Below are positions 39,835 to 49,371 of a DNA stretch of 59,495 nt, piece by piece (the stretch's first letter is position 1; every line of letters starts with the position of its first letter). This DNA comes from Candidatus Dadabacteria bacterium (GTDB lineage Bacteria > Desulfobacterota_D > UBA1144 > Nemesobacterales > Nemesobacteraceae). The translations under genes were made by a program, and so were the position numbers. Below the pieces are notes generated by a model. It searched no databases and was not told the DNA's origin. It saw only the letters and a list, made by a program, of their open reading frames with translations. Location of the stretch: positions 1 through 59,495 of the forward strand of contig JAJDUA010000015.1 of assembly GCA_022826905.1 (NCBI GenBank). The letters run 5' to 3'.

Positions 39835-42453
39835 ATGAAAGGATACGAAGTCAGAAGAGGATTTATCGAGTATTTTTCCAAGCGGGGACACGAACCGGTC
39901 CGTAGCTCCACTCTTATACCGGAGAACGATCCGACTCTCCTTTTTACCAACGCCGGGATGGTTCAGTTCAAAAATGTTTTCACTGGGAATGAAGCCATAG
40001 ATTTCAAAAGAGCGGTCTCTTCCCAGAAGTGCCTGAGGGCCGGGGGAAAGCACAACGATCTTGACAACGTTGGGTATACGGCGAGACACCATACTTTTTT
40101 TGAAATGCTCGGGAATTTTTCCTTTGGTGATTACTTCAAGGAAGGAGCCATCAACTATGGATGGGATCTTATCACGAATGTTTACGGGCTTCCTAAGGAA
40201 AAACTCTGGGTTACCGTTTATAAAGACGACGACGAGGCTTTTGATATCTGGAGCAAGGATGTCGGGGTTGCCAGGAAAAGGATCGTGAGGATGGGGGAGA
40301 AAGACAATTTCTGGTCAATGGGGGATACGGGTCCGTGCGGTCCGTGTTCCGAGATACTGATAGACCAGGGAGAGTCGCTTGGATGCGGAAAAGCGGGGTG
40401 CGCTGTCGGGTGCGAGTGCGATCGTTACCTCGAGCTCTGGAATTTCGTGTTCATGCAGTTTGAGAGAAACGAGAAAGGAGAGATGATGTCTCTTCCTCGT
40501 CCCAGCATTGATACGGGTCTTGGACTTGAAAGACTTGCAGCGGTTCTTCAGGGGGTGCGGAGCAACTATGAGACAGACCTTTTAAGAGGGATAATAAGTC
40601 AAATAGAAGAACTTTCCGGAAGAGATTATTCCACCGACCGCTCGACCGAGGTTGCAATGAGGGTTATTGCGGATCACTCAAGAGCACTTGCCTTTCTCAT
40701 CTCGGACGGAGTATTTCCGTCAAACGAAGGCAGGGGATATGTTCTTAGGAGAATACTCAGAAGAGCCGTCCGCCACTCCAAGTTTCTGGGAATAGACGAA
40801 CCCTTTATCTACAGGGTTCTGCCCGCAGTTCAGGATATCATGGCGGATGCGTATCCTGAGATCAGGGAAAAGGGAGATTTTGTATCCCAGGTTGTAAAAA
40901 GCGAAGAGGAGAGGTTCCTTGAGACAGTGGACAGGGGGCTTGAACTTCTTAACCAGGAAATCGCAAAGCTCGGCAAGAAGAAGAGACTCCCGGGAAAGGT
41001 GGTTTTCAGTCTCTACGATACATACGGGTTTCCGGTCGACCTGACTGAAGACATAACTAAAAACGAGGGTATAGATATTGATCTCCAGGGTTTTGAGAAG
41101 GAAATGGAGAGACAGAGAACCAAGTCAAGGAAAGCCCGCGGCGGCGGGGAAAACAGTCTTGCGTCTGTTTTGCTTGAGCTTGCCGGAGAGATGACAACAG
41201 AATTTGTTGGCTACAGAACCCTCTCTTCCGAAAGTACGGTTGCTGGAATAATGAGCCAAGGGGAGATTTCCGACACAGCTTGGGAGGGTCAGGAAGTCCA
41301 GATGATTACCGACATCACCCCTTTTTACGGGGAGTCGGGCGGACAGACCGGGGACAGGGGTGAAATTGCCGGGCCGGGATTTCACGCTAAAGTCCTTGAT
41401 ACGCAAAAGCTCACCCCCACGTTTTTCATTCACAATGTTGTTATCGAGAAGGGAAATGCACAGGTAGGCGACCCGGTACGCATGGAGGTTGACCCCGTGT
41501 TCAGACAGGGGGTTATGGCTCACCATACCTCAACACATGTGCTCCACGCTGTTTTAAAAGAAGTCCTCGGTAATCACGTCAACCAGGCGGGGTCGTTCGT
41601 CGGGCCCGACAGGCTCAGGTTTGATTTCAGCCACTATTCCTCGATCGAGAAACAGCAACTTGATTCAATAGAACAGATTGTTAACGAGAGAATAAGGAGT
41701 GACGACAAGGTTGTGACAAAAGAAGATGTTTCGTACGACGAGGCCATAAAAGATGGGGCCACAGCTATATTCGAAGAGAAATACGGCGACAGGGTGAGAG
41801 TGGTAATGATAGGGGACTACAGCAAGGAGCTTTGCGGCGGTACCCATGTCAGGGCCTCGGGTGAGATAGGAATGGTGAAGATAGTGTCCGAGAGCGCGTC
41901 TTCTGCGGGAGTAAGGAGGATCGAGGCCGTAAGCGGTCAGGCGGCATGGAATTACATGAAAGGGCAGGAGAATATTCTGAACGAATTCTCCACCACTCTT
42001 AACGCCTCCCGCTCCGAACTTCTTTCTAAACTTGCCGGAGTGATTGATGAAAATGCCCGGCTTCAGGCGGAAATCGAATCTTTCAGGGCGAGGACTCTTG
42101 TAGAAACGGCCTCCGGGCTGATTGATAAAGTCGAGGATGCAGGAGGGGTTAACCTGCTTCGGGTCAAAGTTTCTGTTTCGAAACCTGCAGAACTGCGTTC
42201 TCTCTGGGATTACCTGAAAGGGAAAATGGATAACGGCGTCGCTGTACTTGTCGCGGAGAGCGGAGGACGAGTTTTTATTCTCGTGGGTATTACCAAGGAT
42301 ATTGTCGGCAGGTATCACGCTGGAAAAATAGTAAAGGAGCTTGCCGGGATTGTAGGCGGAAAAGGGGGCGGGGGTGCCGAGATGGCTCAAGCGGGCGGAA
42401 ATATGCCTGGTAATATACCGAAGATGCTTAATCGCTTGGGAGATATCATATGA
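39835..42453 (+). CDS. alaS: Alanyl-tRNA synthetase
   Basis: An 872-aa protein started at ATG 39835 (MKGYEVRRGFIEYFSKRGHEP). The class II core has TNAGMVQFKNVFTG, RHHTFFEMLGNFSFGDYFK and GLGLERLAAVLQG. The editing domain carries HHTSTHVLHAVL (HxxxH) and CGGTHVRASGEIG (CxxxH); the C-Ala domain ends in GGKGGGGAEMAQAGG. It charges tRNA-Ala and clears mis-charged Ser and Gly. Its stop overlaps the start of the beta-barrel gene. Confidence 0.98.
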   Translation: MKGYEVRRGFIEYFSKRGHEPVRSSTLIPENDPTLLFTNAGMVQFKNVFTGNEAIDFKRAVSSQKCLRAGGKHNDLDNVGYTARHHTFFEMLGNFSFGDYFKEGAINYGWDLITNVYGLPKEKLWVTVYKDDDEAFDIWSKDVGVARKRIVRMGEKDNFWSMGDTGPCGPCSEILIDQGESLGCGKAGCAVGCECDRYLELWNFVFMQFERNEKGEMMSLPRPSIDTGLGLERLAAVLQGVRSNYETDLLRGIISQIEELSGRDYSTDRSTEVAMRVIADHSRALAFLISDGVFPSNEGRGYVLRRILRRAVRHSKFLGIDEPFIYRVLPAVQDIMADAYPEIREKGDFVSQVVKSEEERFLETVDRGLELLNQEIAKLGKKKRLPGKVVFSLYDTYGFPVDLTEDITKNEGIDIDLQGFEKEMERQRTKSRKARGGGENSLASVLLELAGEMTTEFVGYRTLSSESTVAGIMSQGEISDTAWEGQEVQMITDITPFYGESGGQTGDRGEIAGPGFHAKVLDTQKLTPTFFIHNVVIEKGNAQVGDPVRMEVDPVFRQGVMAHHTSTHVLHAVLKEVLGNHVNQAGSFVGPDRLRFDFSHYSSIEKQQLDSIEQIVNERIRSDDKVVTKEDVSYDEAIKDGATAIFEEKYGDRVRVVMIGDYSKELCGGTHVRASGEIGMVKIVSESASSAGVRRIEAVSGQAAWNYMKGQENILNEFSTTLNASRSELLSKLAGVIDENARLQAEIESFRARTLVETASGLIDKVEDAGGVNLLRVKVSVSKPAELRSLWDYLKGKMDNGVAVLVAESGGRVFILVGITKDIVGRYHAGKIVKELAGIVGGKGGGGAEMAQAGGNMPGNIPKMLNRLGDII

Positions 42454-43283
42454 GACAGGCAATTAATTCCTTGGCAGACCTTGTTTTGATGGAAGCCTCC
42501 AGAATAAAGCTTCTGGTCGGCAGTTTAACACTTTTTCTGCTGGTTTTTCTGGCCATTCCGGATGCCGGTTTTGCGGGTGTAATGCCCGATAGTCCCCAAC
42601 GGAACAAAATGGAGACTGTACGCTCCGACAAATACGCGGGGGTATTCATTGGCCCCGGTTTCATGAAAAACCGGATAACGGATGTTGACGGCTTTGCTGA
42701 CTGGGGTAACCCCGGTTCGGTTTCCAATTATGACGATACGGCCTTTATAGGCGGCGTTCTTGTTGGGAAAAAATTCGATGCTGGTGGCTTGATACTTAGA
42801 ATGGAGCTTGACGGAGCGTTGACCAACGTGTCGGCGTCAACCGACAAGCTTGATCTTGAGGGTCTCGATGAAACTGCCGAATCTGAGTTTTCGTGGATTA
42901 TCTCTGCGCGCGGGGGAGTTGAACAGGCTGTTGGTCGCGTAACAGTCTTTGTCACAACCGGGCTGGCTTTTGCCGGTATCAGCAACTCTGTAACCGATAT
43001 TGACTTCATTGATTCCGGCTCCATGGCAGACCCGGATGATTCTTTCAGCAAGGATTCAACGGAGGTGGGCTGGGTGATCGGCGCCGGCGTGGAAACCGCT
43101 TTGTCCGACGCCTGGGCTTTGAGACTTGAAGGCTCGTATCTGGATTTCGGAGAGAGCACTCATCTTGTTAACCGCTCCGCAGACAACCTCTGCTGCGGAC
43201 CCGAAACTCCAAGAAGAGTCGTATCCTACGAAGTTGAAAACAGACTCGCCACCGCACGCTTGGCGGTAATTCGCTGGTTCTGA
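42450..43283 (+). CDS. Outer-membrane beta-barrel protein
   Basis: A 277-aa protein; the ATG overlaps the alaS stop (ATGA). A signal-like segment (LLVGSLTLFLLVFLAIPDAGFA) precedes a body of alternating amphipathic strands with the pattern AFIGGVLVGKKFDAGGLILRMELDGAL, FSWIISARGGVEQAVGRVTVFVTTGLAFAG and AWALRLEGSYLDFGESTHL. The last residue is Phe after ARLAVIRW, as in barrel proteins recognised by BamA. OmpA-like small barrels (8 strands) are the likely class. Its role is unknown. Confidence 0.75.
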   Translation: MRQAINSLADLVLMEASRIKLLVGSLTLFLLVFLAIPDAGFAGVMPDSPQRNKMETVRSDKYAGVFIGPGFMKNRITDVDGFADWGNPGSVSNYDDTAFIGGVLVGKKFDAGGLILRMELDGALTNVSASTDKLDLEGLDETAESEFSWIISARGGVEQAVGRVTVFVTTGLAFAGISNSVTDIDFIDSGSMADPDDSFSKDSTEVGWVIGAGVETALSDAWALRLEGSYLDFGESTHLVNRSADNLCCGPETPRRVVSYEVENRLATARLAVIRWF

Positions 43284-43896
43284 GTTAAGCGGCTTATCAG
43301 ACTGGCTTGCAGACCTCAGGCGACCTTTGAAAGAGTTGTCTTTTTCGATGTTTAGGATTTCTGAAAAAGTTCATTTCTGCTCGGAAAACTCGCAGGAGGG
43401 GATAAATGTGAAATATTCGGGTCTCCTGAAAAGGTGAATACGAGAACGGAAATCCGATTCTTTGCTGAAGCGGGATCGAGAACCCCCTATGAATTCACGG
43501 CGACTGGCCCTATGTCTTCATTGCATGCATGAAGTCACCGCCATGTCTCCAAACTATAAAGGATCTCGACCCGCTAGACTCTTCTCCTCTTCGACTGGAG
43601 AAAAGGAAAGTCAGAACGTATATTTCATTGCCAGACTGACTCCAAATACACTTAAGCCGTCAGTTTCAATTACATACTCAACTGTGTTCGTTCCCGGGGC
43701 GTAGTATAATCCCCGCTCAACAAACCCTCTTCTTTATGAGGGTAGATGAGTAATTACAAACCACCTATATAGAACATATTATAATTCGGACACTAATTCA
43801 ATTGAAAATTTGCAAAATGAAAAATTTGTAAACAGTTAGAAATTTCAGTGGATTATGGGTAAAAATCTTTTCGGGCTTATGCTTGTTCCAAGAATT
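43284..43896. other. Gene-poor 613-bp interval
   Basis: No convincing gene is present. The right part (from ~43740) is very AT-rich. A small hairpin lies at 43724-43743 (ACCCTC, TTCTTTAT, GAGGGT). The only coding-like signal is the possible porin tail at 43611-43733 on the minus strand. The rest shows nothing I can name. Confidence 0.6.
43611..43733 (-). pseudogene. Possible C-terminal fragment of an outer-membrane barrel protein
   Basis: The reverse strand reads GLYYAPGTNTVEYVIETDG then LSVFGVSLAMKYTF and a stop at 43611. A terminal strand that ends in Phe (MKYTF) with alternating hydrophobic residues is typical for barrel proteins. An in-frame TAA at 43734 and no coding sequence beyond make it a remnant at best. 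Confidence is limited because the match is only about 40 residues. Confidence 0.3.
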
Positions 43897-44787
43897 CTAT
43901 AAGTGAAAATTCTCGTTCTGGAATTCCTGCCGGATTTTCTTAAGAGCGTTTTTCTCTATCTGTCTTACACGTTCTCTTGAAATGCCGAATCTACGGGAAA
44001 GTTTCTCAAGAGTCTCGGGAGAATCGGTGAGAATCCGTCTTTCGATAATGTATCTTTCCCTGTCTTTTAGGTTCGCCAAGGCTTCTTTTATCTTTTTGGC
44101 CACAAGCGGACGGGCCTGGGAATCTTCAAGGAACTGTTCCTGATCAAACGTGTCCCCCAGCATGTCAACGTAGGTACGTTCCGTGCTGCCTTCTATGTTT
44201 GCGTCAAGAGACAGGTCTTTTCCGGACATTACCCGGTCCATTTCGATTACCTGGCTGTCCGGCACGTCAAGTTCCTTTGCTATCTCGGAGTAAATATTCT
44301 CTTCCATCTCGGCACCTACGGCTTCGATTTTGCTTTTCGTTGACCTAAGCTTGTAGAAGAGCTTTCTTTGCGACTGGTTCGTCCCGACTTTTACCAGGCT
44401 CCAGGTCTTCATTATGTGGTTCTGTATGTACGCCCTTATCCACCAGACCGCGTATGAAATGAGCCTGTATCCCTTGGTAGGGTCAAATCCTCTTACGGCC
44501 TTCATGAGTCCTAGGTTGCCTTCCTGGATAAGATCCAGGGTGTTTACGTTGTAGTTTTTGTATTCGTTTGCAATACGTACGACGAACTTCAGATTTGATA
44601 CGATCAGTTTTCTGGCGGCCTCAAGATCACCCGTTTCCCTGTGCCTCATCGCGAGTTCGTACTCTTCTTCCCTGCTCAAAACAGGGTAGTCCCTGATCTG
44701 TGCCAGATAGCTTTGCAGGGAGTTTGAAAGTGCGGGAAGAGGTGGACTCACTTCCTTCGGCTTCTTTTCTTCTTTTTTTCCGGCCAT
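43897..44787 (-). CDS. rpoH: RNA polymerase heat-shock sigma factor (sigma-32)
   Basis: A 296-aa sigma-70 family protein. Region 2 (RKLIVSNLKFVVRIANEYKNY, DLIQEGNLGLMKAVRGFDP and YAVWWIRAYIQNHIM) and region 4 (FGISRERVRQIEKNALKKIRQ) are clear. The RpoH box QRKLFYKLR (residues 140-148) distinguishes it from other sigma factors. It directs transcription of heat-shock genes. It is divergent from tRNA-Asn, with 83 bases between. Confidence 0.95.
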   Translation of the reverse strand: MAGKKEEKKPKEVSPPLPALSNSLQSYLAQIRDYPVLSREEEYELAMRHRETGDLEAARKLIVSNLKFVVRIANEYKNYNVNTLDLIQEGNLGLMKAVRGFDPTKGYRLISYAVWWIRAYIQNHIMKTWSLVKVGTNQSQRKLFYKLRSTKSKIEAVGAEMEENIYSEIAKELDVPDSQVIEMDRVMSGKDLSLDANIEGSTERTYVDMLGDTFDQEQFLEDSQARPLVAKKIKEALANLKDRERYIIERRILTDSPETLEKLSRRFGISRERVRQIEKNALKKIRQEFQNENFHL

Positions 44788-44808
44788 TTTTACTCGGTAT
44801 TAGATTTG

Positions 44809-44836
44809 TTGACTGTTTTCCTTATCTATATAAAAT
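44809..44836 (+). promoter_or_regulatory. Probable promoter of tRNA-Asn
   Basis: TTGACT at 44809-44814 and TAAAAT at 44831-44836, 16 bases apart, 34 bases before the tRNA. The -35 matches consensus at five of six positions. The overlapping TATAAA (44829) would give a 14-base spacing. Confidence 0.5.
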
Positions 44837-44870
44837 TAACTACTCCTTGGCTTTTTTCTATTTTTACAGT

Positions 44871-44946
44871 TCCGGCGTAGCTCAGTTGGCAGAGCAGATG
44901 ACTGTTAATCATCGGGTCGCAGGTTCGAGCCCTGCCGCCGGAGCCA
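44871..44946 (+). tRNA. tRNA-Asn (anticodon GTT)
   Basis: A complete cloverleaf: acceptor TCCGGCG pairs with CGCCGGA; anticodon arm GATGA-CTGTTAA-TCATC with anticodon GTT; T arm GCAGG-TTCGAGC-CCTGC; discriminator G at 44943 and an encoded CCA at 44944-44946. The DUF4143 ATPase gene ends four bases beyond, on the opposite strand. Confidence 0.97.
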
Positions 44947-44950
44947 GAGT

Positions 44951-46126
44951 TCATCGGTAAAAATCTGCTTCATGCAGCCTGTGCCAGGGAATTATATTTC
45001 CATCCGTGCGTTGCTGGAAGTCATCTCCCCCATAGACTATGGCGATATCGGACGGACGGGGTAGTTTGCTCAGATGCTTGTGGACGCGCCGTACTCCGCT
45101 GAACAAACTGGACGACGCAGTCGCGGTGGATTTGGCATCGACGAGTGTAATACCTGACGAGCGTTCAATAATAATATCCGCCTCAGCTCCATTCCGGTCA
45201 CGGTAAAACGAGAGACCTGCAGTCTCGCCGCTGTTACTTCGGTGCTTTATTATCTCCGAGGCTACCCAGGTTTCAAAAATCGGACCGCGCAGCGGATGTG
45301 AGCGCAGTTGCTCGGGCGTCCGGATACCTAGGAGCCAGCAGACAAGACCCGTATCATAGAAATGCAGTTTCGGCATTTTCACAAGCCTCTTGCGCAGGTT
45401 CGAGTGAAACTGCGGAAGGCGGAAAACGATAAAGCTCGTCTCAAGTATGTTAAGCCAGGCTTTTGCGCTCGGTTGTGATATCCCGCAGTCGCCAGCCAGT
45501 GACGAATACTTAAGCAGTTGCGCCGTACGGCCGGCACACAGTTGGACAAACCGTTGGAATGTCGCGATATCGGCCACATTGCTGATTGTCCGCACGTCAC
45601 GTTCTATGTAAGTGGTTACATAAGAGCGGAACCAATCTGCCGGGTCAAGATCAAGATCAAATATGCGCGGGTATCCGCCGGCAAAAAGGGTCTCTTCGAG
45701 ATTCCCGGGATATTTATCGAACCGCGTAATCTCGTTACGTACTAGAGGAAACAGGTTGTATACCGCTGTCCGCCCCGCTAACGACTGACTGACCGACTTG
45801 AGTAAAGAGAAGTTCTGCGAGCCCGTTAGGATCCAGCGCCCGGGCGCCGGGTCCTCGTCGATTATACCTTGGAGGTAGGAAAGAAGACCGGGTGCGCGCT
45901 GCACCTCGTCGATAATGCAGCCTTCTGGAAATTGAGCTAGGAAAGCCCGCGGGTCTTCCGTTGCGAAAGCTCGTACATCCAGAGCTTCAAGGCTTGAGTA
46001 CGGGTGACGCGGGAACAGGGACTTGCACAGGGTTGTCTTACCGCTTTGCCGAGGTCCCGTAAGCGTTATGGATGGAAACTTCCGTGCTGCTTCAATGAGC
46101 TTTGGTGCCAGATTGCGATCAATCAT
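44951..46126 (-). CDS. AAA-type ATPase with DUF4143 C-terminal domain
   Basis: A 391-aa protein. Walker A is GPRQSGKTTL (K30), Walker B is GCIIDEVQRAP, and LTGSQNFSLLKSVSQSLAGRTAVYNLFPL is the conserved sensor region. The DUF4143 half ends with EADIIIERSSGITLVDAKST, a PD-(D/E)XK-like strand. This widespread family has no firm function and often occurs in accessory DNA. Its stop lies four bases from the tRNA-Asn end, a classic place for acquired genes, though no repeat of the tRNA 3' end was found at the far side. Confidence 0.88.
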   Translation of the reverse strand: MIDRNLAPKLIEAARKFPSITLTGPRQSGKTTLCKSLFPRHPYSSLEALDVRAFATEDPRAFLAQFPEGCIIDEVQRAPGLLSYLQGIIDEDPAPGRWILTGSQNFSLLKSVSQSLAGRTAVYNLFPLVRNEITRFDKYPGNLEETLFAGGYPRIFDLDLDPADWFRSYVTTYIERDVRTISNVADIATFQRFVQLCAGRTAQLLKYSSLAGDCGISQPSAKAWLNILETSFIVFRLPQFHSNLRKRLVKMPKLHFYDTGLVCWLLGIRTPEQLRSHPLRGPIFETWVASEIIKHRSNSGETAGLSFYRDRNGAEADIIIERSSGITLVDAKSTATASSSLFSGVRRVHKHLSKLPRPSDIAIVYGGDDFQQRTDGNIIPWHRLHEADFYR

Positions 46127-46153
46127 AATAAGCCGCAGTCTAACGGATAAATC

Positions 46154-46186
46154 AGGCTATTTCAAATTCCTTTTTTGAAATAGCCT
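46154..46186. terminator. 13-bp perfect hairpin between the ATPase gene and a small unknown gene
   Basis: AGGCTATTTCAAA and TTTGAAATAGCCT form a perfect 13-bp stem with a 7-base loop. It lies 22 bases after the stop of the minus-strand gene ending at 46208. The T-rich tract after the stem on that strand is weak (GATTTATCC), so it is either a terminator or a transcript-end stabiliser. Confidence 0.5.
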
Positions 46187-46207
46187 AGAATCTGTTTCAG
46201 GAATTCT

Positions 46208-46555
46208 CTAGATCAGATAGTAAATCAGCATGAAGAGGTACCGCATGTTCGGGCTTGAGTTGTGAGTTTCAAGCCTCGCCGAGAGGTCTCCTATTCCACC
46301 GAAAAAAGAGTCGTTATAGACTTCCGCTACTCTTTTGAACTCATCAAACTTGATAAGCGGCGGTTCGCGAACCATAAGCGGCCGCACGTTTTTCTCCGCG
46401 GAGGTTATCCTTATTCCGTCGCCTTCGGTAGTGGCCAAGAACCATCGCTGGGAGTCTTCGAGCATAAGCTCTATGCCGCCTTCGGTTTTCTGTCTAAGAA
46501 TTTCCCACTCTTCTTCTTTGGATTCGCTGAAAGGTATTTTTCTGTCTGCAAGCAT
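46208..46555 (-). CDS. Hypothetical protein downstream of uvrA
   Basis: A 115-aa protein, acidic, beginning MLADRKIPFSESKEEEWEIL and containing EGGIELMLEDSQRWFLATTE. No signal peptide, span or known domain. It lies 68 bases after uvrA on the same strand and may be co-transcribed with it. Function unknown. Confidence 0.6.
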   Translation of the reverse strand: MLADRKIPFSESKEEEWEILRQKTEGGIELMLEDSQRWFLATTEGDGIRITSAEKNVRPLMVREPPLIKFDEFKRVAEVYNDSFFGGIGDLSARLETHNSSPNMRYLFMLIYYLI

Positions 46556-46623
46556 TTTTTCTCTCCGACAAGATTGTTTTTAAGGTTCTATTCTACCCCA
46601 TGTCGAGAAAATATATAATCCGA

Positions 46624-49371
46624 CTAACCGAGAAGCGGTCTCAGGTGCTCTCCGGTATAAGAGTTTTCTACCGAAGCAACCTGTTCCGGAGTGCCGGAGG
46701 CCACTATGCGTCCCCCGTTATCTCCTCCCTCAGGTCCGAGGTCAACTACATAATCCGCGCATTTTATCATCTCAAGGTTGTGCTCTATCACTATTACGCT
46801 GTTGCCGGCGTCGACAAGCCTGTTAAGAACGTCGAGGAGTTTTCCTATGTCGTCGATGTGAAGTCCTACCGTGGGCTCGTCAAGGATGTAGAGGATGTTG
46901 TTTTTTTCTTTTTTCGAGAGTTCCCGGGCTATCTTTATCCTCTGGGCCTCTCCTCCCGACAGTGTTGTTGCGGGCTGTCCGAGCCTCAGATAGCCGCATC
47001 CGACATCCTTTAGAACTTTGAGCTTCCTGGTAACGGCCAGGCTTCCCGAGAAAAATCCCATAGCCTGATCGACGGTGAGGTTAAGTATGTCGTCTATATT
47101 TTTCCCTTTGTACCTGTAGCCGAGAACCTCTTTTCCGAACCTTTTTCCTCCGCATTCCTCGCACGTCACCATGACGTCGGCGAGAAAGTGCATCTCGACC
47201 CTGTGGCTTCCCTCGCCCATGCATTTCTCGCAGCGTCCTCCCCTCACGTTGAAGGAAAAATGTGACGGGGTGAGCTTGCGGAGCTTCGCCTGATAGTGTC
47301 CGGCGAGGATTTTGCGTATGTCGTCGTAAACCTTTATGTAAGTGGCGGGATTCGATCTCGAGGTTCTTCCTATGCTTGCCTGATCAAGAATTATCACGTC
47401 GTCTATATACTCTGTGCCTTCTATGCGTTCATGTTTTCCGACCCTTTCAGTTTTCCTTCTGAATTTTCTCAGAAGAGCGTTATACAGGATATCGTTTACA
47501 AGCGAGCTTTTCCCCGAACCCGATACCCCGGTTACGCACGTGAGAGTTCCAAGGGGGAAGCAGACGTCTATATGCTTAAGGTTGTTTTCGCTTGCGCCGA
47601 TTACGTTTATTGAATTGCCGGTGGTTTTTCTGCGGGAACCGGGAACTTTTATTTTCTTTTCATTTGCGAGGTATTTTTTAGTGGTCGAACTTTTCGCCGA
47701 ACGCAGAAAACTCTTCAGAGTCCCCTGGTACACGACTTCTCCCCCGCCGTCTCCCGCCCGGGGACCGAGTTCCACTATGTAGTCGGCTGACTTTACGGTG
47801 TCAAGGTCGTGCTCTATTAGTATGATGGTGTTGTTTCTTCCCCGGAGTTCTCTTATCAGCGAATTAAGCCGGCTCATGTCCCTTGCGTGCAGACCGATCG
47901 AGGGCTCGTCCAGAATGTACAGGGTCTCGGTAAGCCGCGAACTCATCTGGCAGGCGAGGTTTATCCTCTGCGCTTCTCCGCCCGAGAGAGTGCGGGTGAG
48001 CCTCGAGAGAGTCAGGTAGTCAAGTCCAACGTGGACAAGAAAATCCAGTCGCGAGTTTATTTCCTTCATTATGTCGGAGGCGATCTCCAGTTCATGAGCG
48101 GAGAAGGTTAAGCGGTCAAACCAGGATGCCAGGCCCTTTACGGACATCTGGGAAAGATGGAATATGCTTTTCCCCTCTATCCGCACGTTAAGGGCCTTTT
48201 GCTTGAGCCTGCTTCCCCCGCAGTCCTCGCAGGTAAAGGCGGAGCGGTATCTTGAGAGAAAAACCCTTATGTGGGTTTTGTAGTTTTTCCGCTCAAGTCT
48301 TTTGAAATACCCTTTCACGCCGTGGTAGTGCTCATTTCCGCTTAGGACGAGGTCCTTCTCCCTTGCCGAAAGTTCCGAGAAGGGCTTTTCCGTGTTTATT
48401 CCCACCTCCTCGGCGAAGGCAAGCAGTTTTCTCATCTGCCTTCTGTAGGAAGTTTTTGTAAAGGGTTCTATCGCTCCTTCGGCGAGACTGAGACTGGGGT
48501 CTGGAACGAGGAGTTCGGGGTCGATTTCCAGGTTTCTTCCGAATCCGCTGCATCGCTCGCAAGCGCCGTAGGGGCTGTTAAAGGAAAACATGTTCGGTGT
48601 GGTTTTTTCGAATGCAATTTCGCAAGGGTCACAGCGAAGTTCTCTTGAGAAACGCAGGCTCTGCCCCGAAACGATGTGTACAAACGCCCGTCTGCTCTCG
48701 GAAAAAGCGGCCTCGAGTGCTTCTGTAATCCTCGATTTTGACCGCTTGCCTATAACGGTTCTCGCGGTGACTATCTGGGTTTTTGCGTCCGGGCTCCCAA
48801 TAGTTTCTTCCATGTCCCGGGTCTTTCCGTCCCGGTAGGTGCGGGAATAGCCTTTTTTCATGTATTGCGAGAGGTCTGCACCCTCTTCGGTCTCAAAGCA
48901 GATGACGGCTCTTTCCCCCGGGAATCTTTCGAGCAGCAGCCGGGTTAGGGACTGGGGGGAGTGCTCCGTCACTTCCTCCCCGCATTCTGGGCATCGGGTT
49001 TTTCCGATTTTTGCGAACAGAAGTCTCATATAGTCGTATATTTCTGTTGTAGTTCCTACTGTGGAACGGGGGTTTATGACATTGTTTCGGCTTTCAATGG
49101 CTATCGGGGTCGGGAGACCTTCTATGTCGTCCATCGCGGGGCGCTCGACTTTTTCTATGAACTGTCTTGCGTAGGTTGAAAGGCAGTCGATGTACCTTCT
49201 GAGTCCTTCCTTGTAAACTGTGTCAAGCACCAGGGATGATTTGCCCGAACCGCTGAGACCAGTCACCACCGTGAATCTGTTCTGAGGGATTCGGACGTCT
49301 ATGTTCTTCAGGTTGTTTTCCCTGGCGCCTTTTATTTCTATGTATCCGTTTCGTTTCGCGGTCTTCGCCAT
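46624..49371 (-). CDS. uvrA: Excinuclease ABC subunit A
   Basis: A ~915-aa protein started at ATG 49371, with GTGGGA just upstream (a GTG at 49383 is possible). Two ABC ATPase halves: first Walker A VTGLSGSGKSSLV near residue 35 and signature LSGGEAQRINLA; second VTGVSGSGKSSLV and LSGGEAQRIKIA. Zinc-binding Cys pairs are CPECG, CDPC with CERCSG, CEDCGGSR and CEKCMGEG with CEECGGKR. It recognises bulky DNA damage and loads UvrB. The length is normal for UvrA. Confidence 0.96.
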   Translation of the reverse strand: MAKTAKRNGYIEIKGARENNLKNIDVRIPQNRFTVVTGLSGSGKSSLVLDTVYKEGLRRYIDCLSTYARQFIEKVERPAMDDIEGLPTPIAIESRNNVINPRSTVGTTTEIYDYMRLLFAKIGKTRCPECGEEVTEHSPQSLTRLLLERFPGERAVICFETEEGADLSQYMKKGYSRTYRDGKTRDMEETIGSPDAKTQIVTARTVIGKRSKSRITEALEAAFSESRRAFVHIVSGQSLRFSRELRCDPCEIAFEKTTPNMFSFNSPYGACERCSGFGRNLEIDPELLVPDPSLSLAEGAIEPFTKTSYRRQMRKLLAFAEEVGINTEKPFSELSAREKDLVLSGNEHYHGVKGYFKRLERKNYKTHIRVFLSRYRSAFTCEDCGGSRLKQKALNVRIEGKSIFHLSQMSVKGLASWFDRLTFSAHELEIASDIMKEINSRLDFLVHVGLDYLTLSRLTRTLSGGEAQRINLACQMSSRLTETLYILDEPSIGLHARDMSRLNSLIRELRGRNNTIILIEHDLDTVKSADYIVELGPRAGDGGGEVVYQGTLKSFLRSAKSSTTKKYLANEKKIKVPGSRRKTTGNSINVIGASENNLKHIDVCFPLGTLTCVTGVSGSGKSSLVNDILYNALLRKFRRKTERVGKHERIEGTEYIDDVIILDQASIGRTSRSNPATYIKVYDDIRKILAGHYQAKLRKLTPSHFSFNVRGGRCEKCMGEGSHRVEMHFLADVMVTCEECGGKRFGKEVLGYRYKGKNIDDILNLTVDQAMGFFSGSLAVTRKLKVLKDVGCGYLRLGQPATTLSGGEAQRIKIARELSKKEKNNILYILDEPTVGLHIDDIGKLLDVLNRLVDAGNSVIVIEHNLEMIKCADYVVDLGPEGGDNGGRIVASGTPEQVASVENSYTGEHLRPLLG

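Noticed and set aside
43462-43704. 80-aa plus-strand frame in the gene-poor interval
   Set aside because: No ribosome binding site or family resemblance, and the minus strand shows a more protein-like fragment.
44943-46210. Integrated element with tRNA-Asn attachment site
   Set aside because: No second copy of the tRNA 3' end and no integrase were found.
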